This document shows positions 49,381-57,537 of a stretch of DNA of 64,000 bases, in pieces. Source of the stretch: DASRHT01 sp035293765 (GTDB taxonomy: Bacteria > Chloroflexota > Ktedonobacteria > Ktedonobacterales > Ktedonobacteraceae); the NCBI GenBank assembly GCA_035293765.1, contig DATGMF010000027.1:47162-111161 (forward strand), read 5' to 3'. A program made the position numbers and the translations under genes. A model generated the notes under the pieces. It did no database searches and was not told the DNA's origin. It was given only the letters and a program-made list of their open reading frames with translations. Every line of letters starts with the position of its first letter. Position 1 is the first letter of the stretch.

Positions 49381-50373
49381 TTATGGTACTATCGTCAGCT
49401 CAGCCAGCATACCGGGATGGATCTGACAATAGTAGATGAGCACATGATCAGGGTTGGCATTATAGGCAGCCTGAGTCACCGTATAGGTAAACTTGCCATT
49501 CGACTGTATCAAATTGCCGATGCCCGAGTCAAAGATGTCCGACGCAGGCTTGGGAGAGGCGGTATTTTTTCCCTGGAGTGCAGTAACAGTATGTGGTAAC
49601 TCAGTCTTGTTGATCCAGGTAATTACCGTACCCACCTTCACCTGCGCATTCAGCACCTCAAAGCACGAAGGAGTGCATTGAGCTCCCGGAGGAGGCTGCA
49701 CGATATTGATGGTGATCGCCTTTTGCTTCGTCATATCGACGGCTTTGCCGAACTGACCGGCGCTGCCGAGAGAAACCGCTGCCTGATAGAGCGCGGGAAA
49801 GTTGGCCTGCAGATAGTCTGGCAGTTGATTGAAGCCATTCTCGTTCGGATCGAAGCCCTTGCTCTTTAAATATTGCGGACTGGCGGAACGGATAAACTGG
49901 AACAGGTAATCTACATCGTTGCTGAGCAAGGCCCCGCCGTAGCGATCACTTCTGGGGATAGCATTGGGATTGGCCGGAGGAGGCGCAGCCGGATTATAGA
50001 TGCCTGCGCTGATGATGCGCGTCAGATCATCGTCGCTCATCTGATTCAGAGCATCGACAGTATATCCGTTGTACTTGGGATTGACAACTTTGCCGCCTTG
50101 AATGCCATAACATTGATCAGGGCAGTTCGCGGCATAGAGCGCCAGACCGCGCTGTATAGCCAGGGTATGCTGCTGGGCCTGCGCTGTTGCTTCGTTGCCG
50201 CCCTCCATAATCCAGAAAAGCGGGATCATGAGCGAGACCAGGGCCAGCATAATCAGAGAGCCATATCCCGTCTTCTCAATGGCGTTCGTGCGCGAGTAGA
50301 ATATATATAGCAAGCCGCCTATCACTATTAACACCAGGATAAGACCTACGGCAGCTTGTCCAAAATTTACCAT
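49381..50373 (-). CDS. membrane-anchored protein with a heme-less cytochrome-c-like segment and a type 1 copper (cupredoxin) domain
   Basis: 330 residues from ATG 50373. Two N-terminal membrane helices (about 6-26 and 38-57) are followed by a cytochrome-c-like stretch, GLALYAANCPDQCYGIQGG (75-93) and MSDDDLTRIISAGIYN. The heme motif CxxCH is replaced by C84-P-D-Q-C88-Y89 and no Met ligand is seen near NAIPRSDRYGG. The C-terminal cupredoxin (about 205-330) has the copper ligands His251 (ELPHTV), Cys316, His319 and Met322 (YYCQIHPGM). It probably takes electrons from the Rieske protein encoded next door. Read-through of the operon order: b6, IV, Rieske, this protein, 12-TM protein. Confidence 0.75.
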   Translation of the reverse strand: MVNFGQAAVGLILVLIVIGGLLYIFYSRTNAIEKTGYGSLIMLALVSLMIPLFWIMEGGNEATAQAQQHTLAIQRGLALYAANCPDQCYGIQGGKVVNPKYNGYTVDALNQMSDDDLTRIISAGIYNPAAPPPANPNAIPRSDRYGGALLSNDVDYLFQFIRSASPQYLKSKGFDPNENGFNQLPDYLQANFPALYQAAVSLGSAGQFGKAVDMTKQKAITINIVQPPPGAQCTPSCFEVLNAQVKVGTVITWINKTELPHTVTALQGKNTASPKPASDIFDSGIGNLIQSNGKFTYTVTQAAYNANPDHVLIYYCQIHPGMLAELTIVP

Positions 50374-50542
50374 AACACACAACCTTTATCTGCTTGATAG
50401 CTCTCACCGCTGAGAGCAAGATCGCCTGATTGCCCCTTATACCAACAGGATACTGCCTCCTCAAGATATGCCATCTTTAGAGACAGTAGCCGTCAGCGCG
50501 CCATGCTATGAAGATGGCATATTTCAAGCAGCAGACCGGGCC

Positions 50543-51238
50543 TCAGGATGCGCTGCACGCGACAGTTGGTACTGGGATCAAACGTGTTGTATTATCTGGA
50601 TGCAGTACCGTGTTATCGATAAAGCCGGTATTCACCACGACGTCATCTCCATTGAAGGACATCTGGAAGCGATCCAGGCTTCTGGGAGCGGGACCATCCA
50701 GATATTCGCCGTCAACGTTGTAGTGCGACCCATGACAGGGGCACTTAAAGCTTGCGCAGTCATCGCGGAACGGCACGGTACAGCCCAGGTGGACGCAACG
50801 CTGGTAGAGCGCGATCCAGTATGAGCCATCCTTGTCTTGCACCCACTGTTCCGAGCTTAGCTGATCGCTCAATGCTGTACCAGTCAGCAAAAACTTGTCT
50901 TTGGTGTCAGCCGCCATGTGAACCACGTACGTTCTGGCGACCGGCTTATGGAATACTCCAGCAGCATCAATTTTGAACTGGCCCAGACTCGCTGCCGGGA
51001 ACTCCGCTTTTTTCCCTACCACCTGCTCTGAACCGAACTGGCCGGACAGGGTGGGATAAAGCAGATAGAGCGCGCCCGCAACGCTGGCGGTGGTCGATAC
51101 GCCCCACACGGCCAGCATGGATCTGCGCAGAAAGCGCCGACGTGATAGACGCTGCTTTGCGATCTCTGCAGCTTCAGCACCACCGCCATGAAGAACTTCG
51201 TATTGTTGTGGGGTAATGGGTGGTGTATCAATACTCAT
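50543..51238 (-). CDS. Rieske 2Fe-2S protein of a menaquinol bc-type complex
   Basis: 231 residues. A twin-arginine N-terminus (SRRRFLRRSMLAVWG, about 32-46) and a membrane anchor (about 40-62) precede the Rieske fold. Cluster ligands are C148, H150 (RCVHLGC) and C166, H169 (CPCHGSH), with C153 and C168 as the disulfide pair; C161 is extra. It takes electrons from menaquinol at the b6-type cytochrome. It lies 26 bases after subunit IV. A 169-base gap then separates it from the cupredoxin gene. Confidence 0.9.
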   Translation of the reverse strand: MSIDTPPITPQQYEVLHGGGAEAAEIAKQRLSRRRFLRRSMLAVWGVSTTASVAGALYLLYPTLSGQFGSEQVVGKKAEFPAASLGQFKIDAAGVFHKPVARTYVVHMAADTKDKFLLTGTALSDQLSSEQWVQDKDGSYWIALYQRCVHLGCTVPFRDDCASFKCPCHGSHYNVDGEYLDGPAPRSLDRFQMSFNGDDVVVNTGFIDNTVLHPDNTTRLIPVPTVACSAS

Positions 51239-51264
51239 AGTTATTCTCTTGGCCTTTCCCTTGC

Positions 51265-51804
51265 CTATAAGTCAAAGTAGATATGTTGCCAGGGCCATAC
51301 CCAGAGCCAACCTGGCCCGCGGAAAAAGCTACCGGCCAGCGTAATCACAGCCCAGAACACGACAAACATCGTGAAGGTCACAATTGCTACTTTCCGGTCA
51401 GCGTAAGCGCGGCTGGGATTGCGATCCACATAGGGCAGCACAGCCAGACCCACCAGCACAAACCCCGGCACCAGCACGCCCGCAGTCGTCGGCGGGAAGT
51501 AGTGCAGCAGTTCTTGCAATCCCAGGAAGTACCAGGGAGCCTTCGCGGGGTTCGGAGTCACGCTCGGATTGGCGGGCTCGCGCAATGGTGCGTTCACCAC
51601 AATCGACAGCAGCGTCACCATCACCGTCACGGCAGTGGCGGCGAAAAACTCGCGCACCAGCAGGTGGGGCCAGACAAAGACCGAGTCCTCAAGAGGCTTC
51701 TCAACGCGTGTGATCGCCTCCTGCTTTACTACAGCCAGCGTGCGGTAGCGTCGCTGGGTGGCCGATGCCTGGGTCTGTACTTTTTCCCTCTGTTCAATTG
51801 ACAT
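51265..51804 (-). CDS. cytochrome b/b6 C-terminal subunit (subunit IV-like)
   Basis: 179 residues with three membrane helices. NPAKAPWYFLGLQELLHYFPP carries the P-x-W-Y variant of the quinol-oxidation PEWY motif. HLLVREFFAATAVTVMVTLL and LAVLPYVDRNPSR are typical of the C-terminal half of cytochrome b. The split of cytochrome b into two genes with this one matches b6f and many menaquinol complexes. The long polar N-terminus may extend into the cytoplasm. Confidence 0.87.
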   Translation of the reverse strand: MSIEQREKVQTQASATQRRYRTLAVVKQEAITRVEKPLEDSVFVWPHLLVREFFAATAVTVMVTLLSIVVNAPLREPANPSVTPNPAKAPWYFLGLQELLHYFPPTTAGVLVPGFVLVGLAVLPYVDRNPSRAYADRKVAIVTFTMFVVFWAVITLAGSFFRGPGWLWVWPWQHIYFDL

Positions 51805-51858
51805 GTCGATATCCTCTCATAGCGTTGCTGCACGCCATACAGAACAGACAACCCTCAT

Positions 51859-52683
51859 TTATGAATGAGTAGCACCAACCGCCGCACGCTCTTCACGGGC
51901 CTGAGCTTCCAGTTCGCGACGAGAGGGGGGTGGAGGACCAGCCGCGCCGCCGTCCTTACGGATGCGCCAGAAGTGGACCGCCATCAACAACGCCGCAGCC
52001 AATGGAAGCAGGATCACATGACCAACGTAGAAGCGGATCAACGTCGCCTGACCTACCGCGCCACCACCGACCAGCACCTTATACACGGGATCGCCCAGGA
52101 GCGGAGTATAAGGGGCCAGGTTCGTGCCTACCGTGATAGCCCAGATCGCAATCTGGTCCCAGGGGAGCAGATAGCCGGTAAAACTCAGGAATAAGGTCAC
52201 GAAAAATAGCATCACGCCAACCACCCAGTTGAACTCTCTTGGGGGTTTATACGCGCCATGATAGAACACGCGAATCATATGCAAAGTCACCGAGACCACC
52301 ATCAGGTGAGCCGCCCAGCGGTGCATATTGCGTGTCAGCAGACCAAACGATACCGCACTATTCAACTGGTTAATATTTTGATAAGCCACATCAGTGCTGG
52401 GGATGTAGTAGAACATCAAAAAGACGCCAGTGATCGTCAGCAACAGGAAAAGGAAGAAAGATATGCCACCCATACACCAGGTATAGGTAATCTTCATCGC
52501 CTGTCGGCTCACCTTGACGGGATGCAGGTGCAGAAATACGTTGCTCATCATCACCAGAGACTGGTTCAGAGGCGTGTCGGGATAGCCATGACGGAAAATA
52601 GAGCGCCAGAGCTGGCTCTCCATCGTCTTCTGCATTGCAATGTCAAGTAAGCTTTTGCCATTGTTATTAGCAGTAGAGCTCAC
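51859..52683 (-). CDS. cytochrome b6-type subunit (heme b binding)
   Basis: 274 residues with four membrane helices. The heme ligands are H121/H135 (NMHRWAAHLMVVSVTLHMI) and H222/H237, with 14 residues between the second pair as in b6 rather than 13 as in mitochondrial-type b. TGYLLPWDQIAIWAITVG and PPREFNWVVGVMLFF are conserved quinone-site segments. The first gene of the operon. The C-terminus is extended (Pro- and Glu-rich). It transfers electrons across the membrane between two hemes b. Confidence 0.9.
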   Translation of the reverse strand: MSSTANNNGKSLLDIAMQKTMESQLWRSIFRHGYPDTPLNQSLVMMSNVFLHLHPVKVSRQAMKITYTWCMGGISFFLFLLLTITGVFLMFYYIPSTDVAYQNINQLNSAVSFGLLTRNMHRWAAHLMVVSVTLHMIRVFYHGAYKPPREFNWVVGVMLFFVTLFLSFTGYLLPWDQIAIWAITVGTNLAPYTPLLGDPVYKVLVGGGAVGQATLIRFYVGHVILLPLAAALLMAVHFWRIRKDGGAAGPPPPSRRELEAQAREERAAVGATHS

Positions 52684-53170
52684 AATGCCTCCTCAAAAGG
52701 ATCAAGACTTGACCATGTTTTGGAAAGATTTTATCGCAAAAGTCCTTGTAGTGTGGCAAATTATATCACACCTGAGTACGCACGGGTACCCCTCTCGCCA
52801 AAGCGAGAAAAACTCTTTTCGCTGAGAGGCGAGAACTCTTGCCCCATCATCCTGGGACCATCTTTACCCTCAATTATAATAAATTATGTGAGCCTAAGGG
52901 AAGGGCATCTGACCTTCGGCTCTCCACAAAGCCATTCTTACAAGATAAGCATACCTTCGCCCTCGGCGCTTGCCATCAGGTATCTACCTGATTTTTCTCT
53001 ACGATGTACCTGATTACCATCCATAGGGACTGTGCCTTACGTTAGCTCTACAAGCCCGCTGAGCCGTTTCTTCGCCAAAGCATGATGTATAGTTTGACAG
53101 CCTCCACCAATAACCGATACAATTACCATAGACAAACAAATAAAGAAAGAGTAATTCGATGCCGCGCTCC

Positions 53171-53223
53171 GTAGGGGCAATCCCTTGCGGTTGCCCTGTA
53201 GTTCCCCGATTCATCGTGGGAGC
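53171..53223. repeat. dispersed repeat between the bc operon and the sensor kinase
   Basis: GTAGGGGCAATCCCTTGCGG followed by TTGCCCTGTAG and CCCCGATTCATCGTGGGAGC. It lies in the 596-base divergent gap 52684-53279, which otherwise contains a TATAAT on the minus strand near 52760 for the bc operon and no gene that I can support. Confidence 0.6.
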
Positions 53224-53279
53224 GCGTCAGCAGCGTTGGAGCGCGGAAGATATCAAAATACATTCCAACCGAGACTCAT

Positions 53280-54368
53280 ATGAGCAACGCCAGCACAAAC
53301 TACGAGGAAGCATTGCGCAGCAACAGGCTGATCAGGCCCCTGCTCGCCCTCCCGGTATTCTATAAAGTACTGATTGCCAATAGCCTGATAATTTTTGTCG
53401 GTGCAACCGGAGGGACATGGCTTGCTTCCAGACTCAACCAGATTCCCTCTGGAGCAGCCTTCCTCGGCATTTTCATTGCCGTTGGCTGGCTGGTGAGCGT
53501 GATCCTCAATTTCGTCGTGCTGCAAATCGCCTTTCGCCCCCTGATGGACCTCGGCAAAGTGATGAACCGCGTCCAGGCTGGCGAACGCAGCCTGCGCGCA
53601 CCGCTCACCGGGCTGGACCGGCAGGCCGATCAGCTTGCGCGCACATTCAATATGATGCTGGAAGCTATCGACGAAGCCAACCGCCAGCGCGCCGCGCATA
53701 TTATCAACGCGCAAGAGCAAGAGCGCAAACGCATTGCCCGCGAGCTGCATGATGAGACCTCGCAGGTGCTGACTTCGTTATTGATCAGCCTGGCGGTGCT
53801 CGAAGAGTCCGTCACGACGCCCGAAGCTCAGCAGCGGATCACTGAAACGCGCATGCTGGCCCACCAGACGCTGCGCGCCATTCGTAACCTCAGCGTCGAT
53901 CTGCGTCCAAGTGCGCTCGATGATCTGGGCCTGCTGCCGGCGCTGCGCTGGTACCTGAAGGAGTATCAACAGAAGACTTCGATCTCTGTCGATTTTCAGG
54001 TTGATTGTTTAGAAGAGCGATTACCCGCCGAAATGGAGACGGCGCTCTATAGAATAGTGCAGGAATCGCTCACCAATATTGCCAAGCACGCGCATGCGAA
54101 GAACGTGACAGTGACGCTCAAAGGAGATTATGAGTCCGTACACGCGACCATCACCGATGACGGGCGCGGCTTCGATATTGAAAAATTGCAAAAGATGCCT
54201 GGACAGGAACGTGGCGGCTGGGGATTGGTGGGCATGTATGAACGAGCGCATCTGTTGGATGGTACGCTGACCATTAACTCCAAGCCAGGGCGCGGAACGA
54301 CCGTTCATGCCTGTATTCCCCATCACTCAACAGGCTTCAAAGGAAAAGAGGTAATGTTTGCCGTATGA
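53280..54368 (+). CDS. NarX/DesK-type sensor histidine kinase
   Basis: 362 residues. Two N-terminal membrane helices (about 25-48 and 60-82) flank a very short outside loop. A HAMP-like linker (about 84-135, RPLMDLGKVMNRVQAGERSL) is followed by a HisKA_3 domain with His157 in RIARELHDETSQVLTSLL. The HATPase domain has N- and G-boxes (RIVQESLTNIAKHA, ITDDGRGF, GGWGLVGMYERAHLLDG). With almost no outside part it probably senses a membrane state such as redox or fluidity. It is coupled (4-base overlap) to the response regulator gene, and divergent from the respiratory operon it could control. Confidence 0.87.
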   Translation: MSNASTNYEEALRSNRLIRPLLALPVFYKVLIANSLIIFVGATGGTWLASRLNQIPSGAAFLGIFIAVGWLVSVILNFVVLQIAFRPLMDLGKVMNRVQAGERSLRAPLTGLDRQADQLARTFNMMLEAIDEANRQRAAHIINAQEQERKRIARELHDETSQVLTSLLISLAVLEESVTTPEAQQRITETRMLAHQTLRAIRNLSVDLRPSALDDLGLLPALRWYLKEYQQKTSISVDFQVDCLEERLPAEMETALYRIVQESLTNIAKHAHAKNVTVTLKGDYESVHATITDDGRGFDIEKLQKMPGQERGGWGLVGMYERAHLLDGTLTINSKPGRGTTVHACIPHHSTGFKGKEVMFAV

Positions 54369-55072
54369 GCTCATCAATTCCCACATCTACACATTCCACC
54401 GACGATCAAGAGACATTGCAGAAGAAAATACGTATTTTGTTAGCCGATGACCATACCATTCTACGAGCCGGGCTCAAAATGATGTTAAACGCCCAACCCG
54501 ACATGGAAATTGTCGGCGAGGCGCAGGATGGTCGCCAGTCCATCAACGAGGCCCAGAGGCTACAACCCGATATTGTGCTGATGGATATTACGATGCCAGA
54601 TATTAACGGGATCGAGGCTACCAGACAGATCAAAAAGCTGCTGCCCGAGACCCGCATACTGGTGCTCACGATGCATGAACACGATGAATATGTCTTCCAG
54701 GCTCTGCGAGCCGGAGCATCAGGCTACATGCTGAAAGAGGCTGTGCCGACCGAGCTGATTACAGCGTTGCGCGTCATACAAAGCGGGCAATTCTATCTAT
54801 CGCCAACGGCTCAATCGGTGATGGTTGGCGATTATCTGCAAAGAGTACGAGCAGGCGAAGAGAAGGATAGCTATAGCAGCCTCACCGAGCGCGAACGCGA
54901 GATCCTCAAACTGGTTGCCGAGGGGTACACTAATAACCAGATAGCCGAACGGCTCGTCATCAGCCCAAAAACTGTAGATACCCATCGCACCCATATCATG
55001 GATAAACTGAATCTGCACAGCCGCGCCGAACTCGTCAAGTACGCGATGCGACGCGGCCTCTTAGAAAATTGA
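54365..55072 (+). CDS. NarL/LuxR-type response regulator
   Basis: 235 residues. A receiver domain (about 22-140) has the phospho-acceptor Asp74 in DIVLMDITMPD and acidic pair ADDH. A LuxR-type HTH (about 165-230) reads LTEREREILKLVAEGYTNNQIAERLVISPKTVDTHRTHIMDKL. It is the partner of the kinase at 53280 through a 4-base overlap. Target genes unknown. Confidence 0.9.
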   Translation: MSSSIPTSTHSTDDQETLQKKIRILLADDHTILRAGLKMMLNAQPDMEIVGEAQDGRQSINEAQRLQPDIVLMDITMPDINGIEATRQIKKLLPETRILVLTMHEHDEYVFQALRAGASGYMLKEAVPTELITALRVIQSGQFYLSPTAQSVMVGDYLQRVRAGEEKDSYSSLTEREREILKLVAEGYTNNQIAERLVISPKTVDTHRTHIMDKLNLHSRAELVKYAMRRGLLEN

Positions 55073-55116
55073 GGGGGACAGAGACATGATGATGGTGCAG
55101 AGGAGCCAGACGACGC

Positions 55117-55455
55117 CTACTCGTTATCAAAGTCCAGGCTGTCGCTACTCTCTTCTGCAAAGTACTCATCACTATAGAAACCGACATCCTTGCCCACGTA
55201 GACGCTTACCAGGAAGTCGTCACGCGGCATATCTGCGGAAAGCACAAGGTCTTCATCAATCTGCTCGATCAACTTGGTCAGATCAGCCTCTTCCAGCTCC
55301 CGTTCCAGAATCAGCGTTCCATGCACTGCGGTGGTGGTAAAGTGAATATCCACAGTCCCCAGCCGATTATTACTCTGCAGGCTACTCCCCTGCATGATGT
55401 AGTAGCCCTCCGAGTAAGGCGTGCGAAAATGCCGTTCGAAGTGAATGTCATCCAT
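55117..55455 (-). CDS. conserved hypothetical protein (112 aa)
   Basis: An acidic, soluble protein: HFERHFRTPYSEGYYIMQGSS at the N-terminus, then VDIHFTTTAVHGTLILERELEEADLTKLIEQIDEDLV and an acidic end. It has a single-domain look with alternating strands. I do not recognise a family. It lies alone, convergent with the response regulator. A Shine-Dalgarno is not clear, so the start at 55455 is uncertain. Confidence 0.55.
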   Translation of the reverse strand: MDDIHFERHFRTPYSEGYYIMQGSSLQSNNRLGTVDIHFTTTAVHGTLILERELEEADLTKLIEQIDEDLVLSADMPRDDFLVSVYVGKDVGFYSDEYFAEESSDSLDFDNE

Positions 55456-55527
55456 AGGTTCTGGTTTCTGCGTAGCCAGCGTTGGTACTGCTACACGCTC
55501 CTTTCTCTGTGATCTCCGTCTATCGCC

Positions 55528-55603
55528 ATGTACACATGTACATACCTTATAAACCTTCCGCGTTCCAACGCTGCTCTCGCGCTAGCTTCGCTCAGGAACG
55601 CGG
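55528..55603. promoter_or_regulatory. palindromes in the gap upstream of the acyl-CoA dehydrogenase gene
   Basis: ATGTACACATGTACAT (55528-55543) is a 6-bp inverted repeat, with a related GTACATGGTAC at 55611. A longer stem CCGCGTTC/GAACGCGG (55558-55603) lies between them. The gap 55456-55798 has no gene that I can support; an operator for the dehydrogenase is possible. Confidence 0.35.
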
Positions 55604-55798
55604 CGTTGAAGTACATGGTACATTGGTTAAACTGCTCTGGTTTGCACAATAGTGCATATCTAAATAAAGCTGCAAGGTTTCGCGCCCATTATACCATAAC
55701 ATGAGACGAACACCATCGTTTTCCCGTGCCAATTCACTTGCATGGTAGTATGTTATAGCAGCCTTTTCAGGTAGTTGAAAACACGAAGGGAGCAATCT

Positions 55799-56992
55799 AT
55801 GGATTTTGAGCTTGGCCCGGAAAATAAAGCTATCCGCGCTACTGTGCAGCGTTTCGCCCGCGATGAGATTCGCCCCCATGTTAACGCATGGGAGCGTGAT
55901 GAGATTTTTCCTCGTTCGATCTATGAACGCATGGGCGAACTGGGCCTCCTGGGAGCAACGTTTCCCGAAGAATACGGCGGGAGCGCACTGGGCTTCCTGA
56001 ATTTTGCTATTATCGCCGAAGAGATCAGCCGCGCCCACGAGGCACTAGGGGCAGCCTTCAACATGAACGCGATGACCTGCCCCTTCACCGTCCTGAACTG
56101 GGGCACGGACGCGCAACGCCGGCAATATATCGCTCCCTGGATTCTGGGGCAGAAAATCGGCTTTTTCGGGCTGACCGAAGCGGGAGGGGGAACCGATGTT
56201 CTCGGCGGGATGCATACAAGGGCCGAACGTCGCGATGGTCACTATGTTATTAATGGCGCCAAGCAATTCATCACGCTGGGGACTGTGGCTGATGTTGGCA
56301 TCCTCTTCTGCAAAACCGATCCCGCCGCTGGTCATCGCGGCGTCTCCTGCTTTATCGTCGATACGTCGCTGTCTGGCTTCTCCACCAGCCTGGTGCGTAC
56401 ACGCGTGCTGGGCGAGTGCTGGCCCACCAGCACGATCCAGCTCGCTGATGTGAAACTTCCTCTTGAAAATCTGGTTGGGCGGGAAGGGCAGGGCTTCCAG
56501 ATTGCGATGAACGCCCTTGATTACGGACGCTTGACGGTCGCGGCACGCTGTATCGGCATTGCGCAGGCTGCGCTAGATGATATGGTGGAGTATGCAAAGG
56601 TCCGTACCGCATTCGGACAGCCGATTGGCCGCTTTCAGCAGATCCAGGCGCATATCGCCAATACTGTGGTGGAGCTTGATGCCGCCCGCTTCCTCGTCTA
56701 TCGCCTGGGCTGGATGCTTGATGTAAGCGGAACAAGCCAGCCGCGTTTAAGCGCGCAGGCCAAATACTACGCTGCTGAGGTCGCGTACCACGCCGCCGAG
56801 CGCGCCTACGAAGTCTTCGGCGGCTATGGTGTGACCGACGAATACCCGGCTGCGCGTCATCTCAACACCGCTGCATTCCTCCGTACAGGCGAAGGATCGG
56901 CCAACTTGCTCCGCATCCTGATCGCCGAGGATGCGCTGGATTATCGCCACGCCGACGATTATCAGCTTCCGCAACGTTTCCCGTTTAAATGA
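55799..56992 (+). CDS. acyl-CoA dehydrogenase
   Basis: 397 residues from ATG 55799, preceded by AAGGGAG. The N-terminal helical domain (ENKAIRATVQRFARDEIRPHVNAWERDEIFP), the flavin/substrate beta domain with IGFFGLTEAGGGTDV, and the C-terminal domain with YEVFGGYGVTDEYPAARH and RTGEGSANLLRI (catalytic Glu in GEGSA) are all complete. It oxidises a CoA thioester at C2-C3 and passes electrons to ETF. Chain length or branching preference cannot be told. Monocistronic; a dispersed repeat follows 16 bases later. Confidence 0.9.
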   Translation: MDFELGPENKAIRATVQRFARDEIRPHVNAWERDEIFPRSIYERMGELGLLGATFPEEYGGSALGFLNFAIIAEEISRAHEALGAAFNMNAMTCPFTVLNWGTDAQRRQYIAPWILGQKIGFFGLTEAGGGTDVLGGMHTRAERRDGHYVINGAKQFITLGTVADVGILFCKTDPAAGHRGVSCFIVDTSLSGFSTSLVRTRVLGECWPTSTIQLADVKLPLENLVGREGQGFQIAMNALDYGRLTVAARCIGIAQAALDDMVEYAKVRTAFGQPIGRFQQIQAHIANTVVELDAARFLVYRLGWMLDVSGTSQPRLSAQAKYYAAEVAYHAAERAYEVFGGYGVTDEYPAARHLNTAAFLRTGEGSANLLRILIAEDALDYRHADDYQLPQRFPFK

Positions 56993-57007
56993 TTGCATCC
57001 CTGTTTT

Positions 57008-57121
57008 GTAGGGGCAGCTCCCACGATCTCCCACGATGAATCGGGGAGCCACGGAGCTACTGGTTGCCCTTGCTCCATTTGGCCGTATCCCCTAGAGGGC
57101 AGGGGCCAGCCCTGCCCCTAC
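57008..57121. repeat. long copy of the dispersed repeat
   Basis: GTAGGGGCAG (57008-57017) pairs with CTGCCCCTAC (57112-57121). The inner part holds CTCCCACGATGAATCGGGGA, the core also seen at 38001. It fills the gap between the dehydrogenase and the 96-residue gene. Confidence 0.65.
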
Positions 57122-57130
57122 AGGATCGGG

Positions 57131-57421
57131 TTATGATTCCGGATCTGGTCCCAGCTCCTCTTCCTCCTCAAAATACACCTCCCGATCATGGGGATGTTCC
57201 GCGTAAACAATCCATTCCTCAGGGTTAAATAATTGTTCGATATCGGCATTAGCCTCGAAGGCTGCATTGATCGCGAGTTGCATACGCTCTTTAGCAATAC
57301 AAAGAGTGAGCACCTCATCACCGTACAGCACCGAGCCGGTGAAGATAGAGCGCGCGCCGTCCCACGTCAATCCAGGTGTAATAGCCATCTTCAGACCATC
57401 ATGTTTTATCGAAGCCAGCAT
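57131..57421 (-). CDS. hypothetical protein (96 aa)
   Basis: ATG 57421 has AAAGGAG 9 bases upstream. The product is soluble: a beta-rich first half (HDGLKMAITPGLTWDGARSIFTGSVLYGDEVLTLCIAKERM), then a helix (LAINAAFEANADIEQLF), NPEEWIVYAEHPHDREVYF and an acidic tail. No family is recognised. It is convergent with the acyl-CoA dehydrogenase across the repeat. Confidence 0.55.
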   Translation of the reverse strand: MLASIKHDGLKMAITPGLTWDGARSIFTGSVLYGDEVLTLCIAKERMQLAINAAFEANADIEQLFNPEEWIVYAEHPHDREVYFEEEEELGPDPES

Positions 57422-57537
57422 GAGCGATTCTCCTTTCGTCGAAATTGCAGAGCAATCTTCAGTTTTCTTGCTACTTTTTCTATTCTATCTCTGGGCAAGA
57501 AAAGCGGCGGCGCGCTCGACTTCGATCTTGAAGGCGG

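Noticed and set aside
55558..55603. Small tRNA or CRISPR repeat in the 55456-55798 gap
   Set aside because: The palindromes are not regularly spaced and have no tRNA-like arms.
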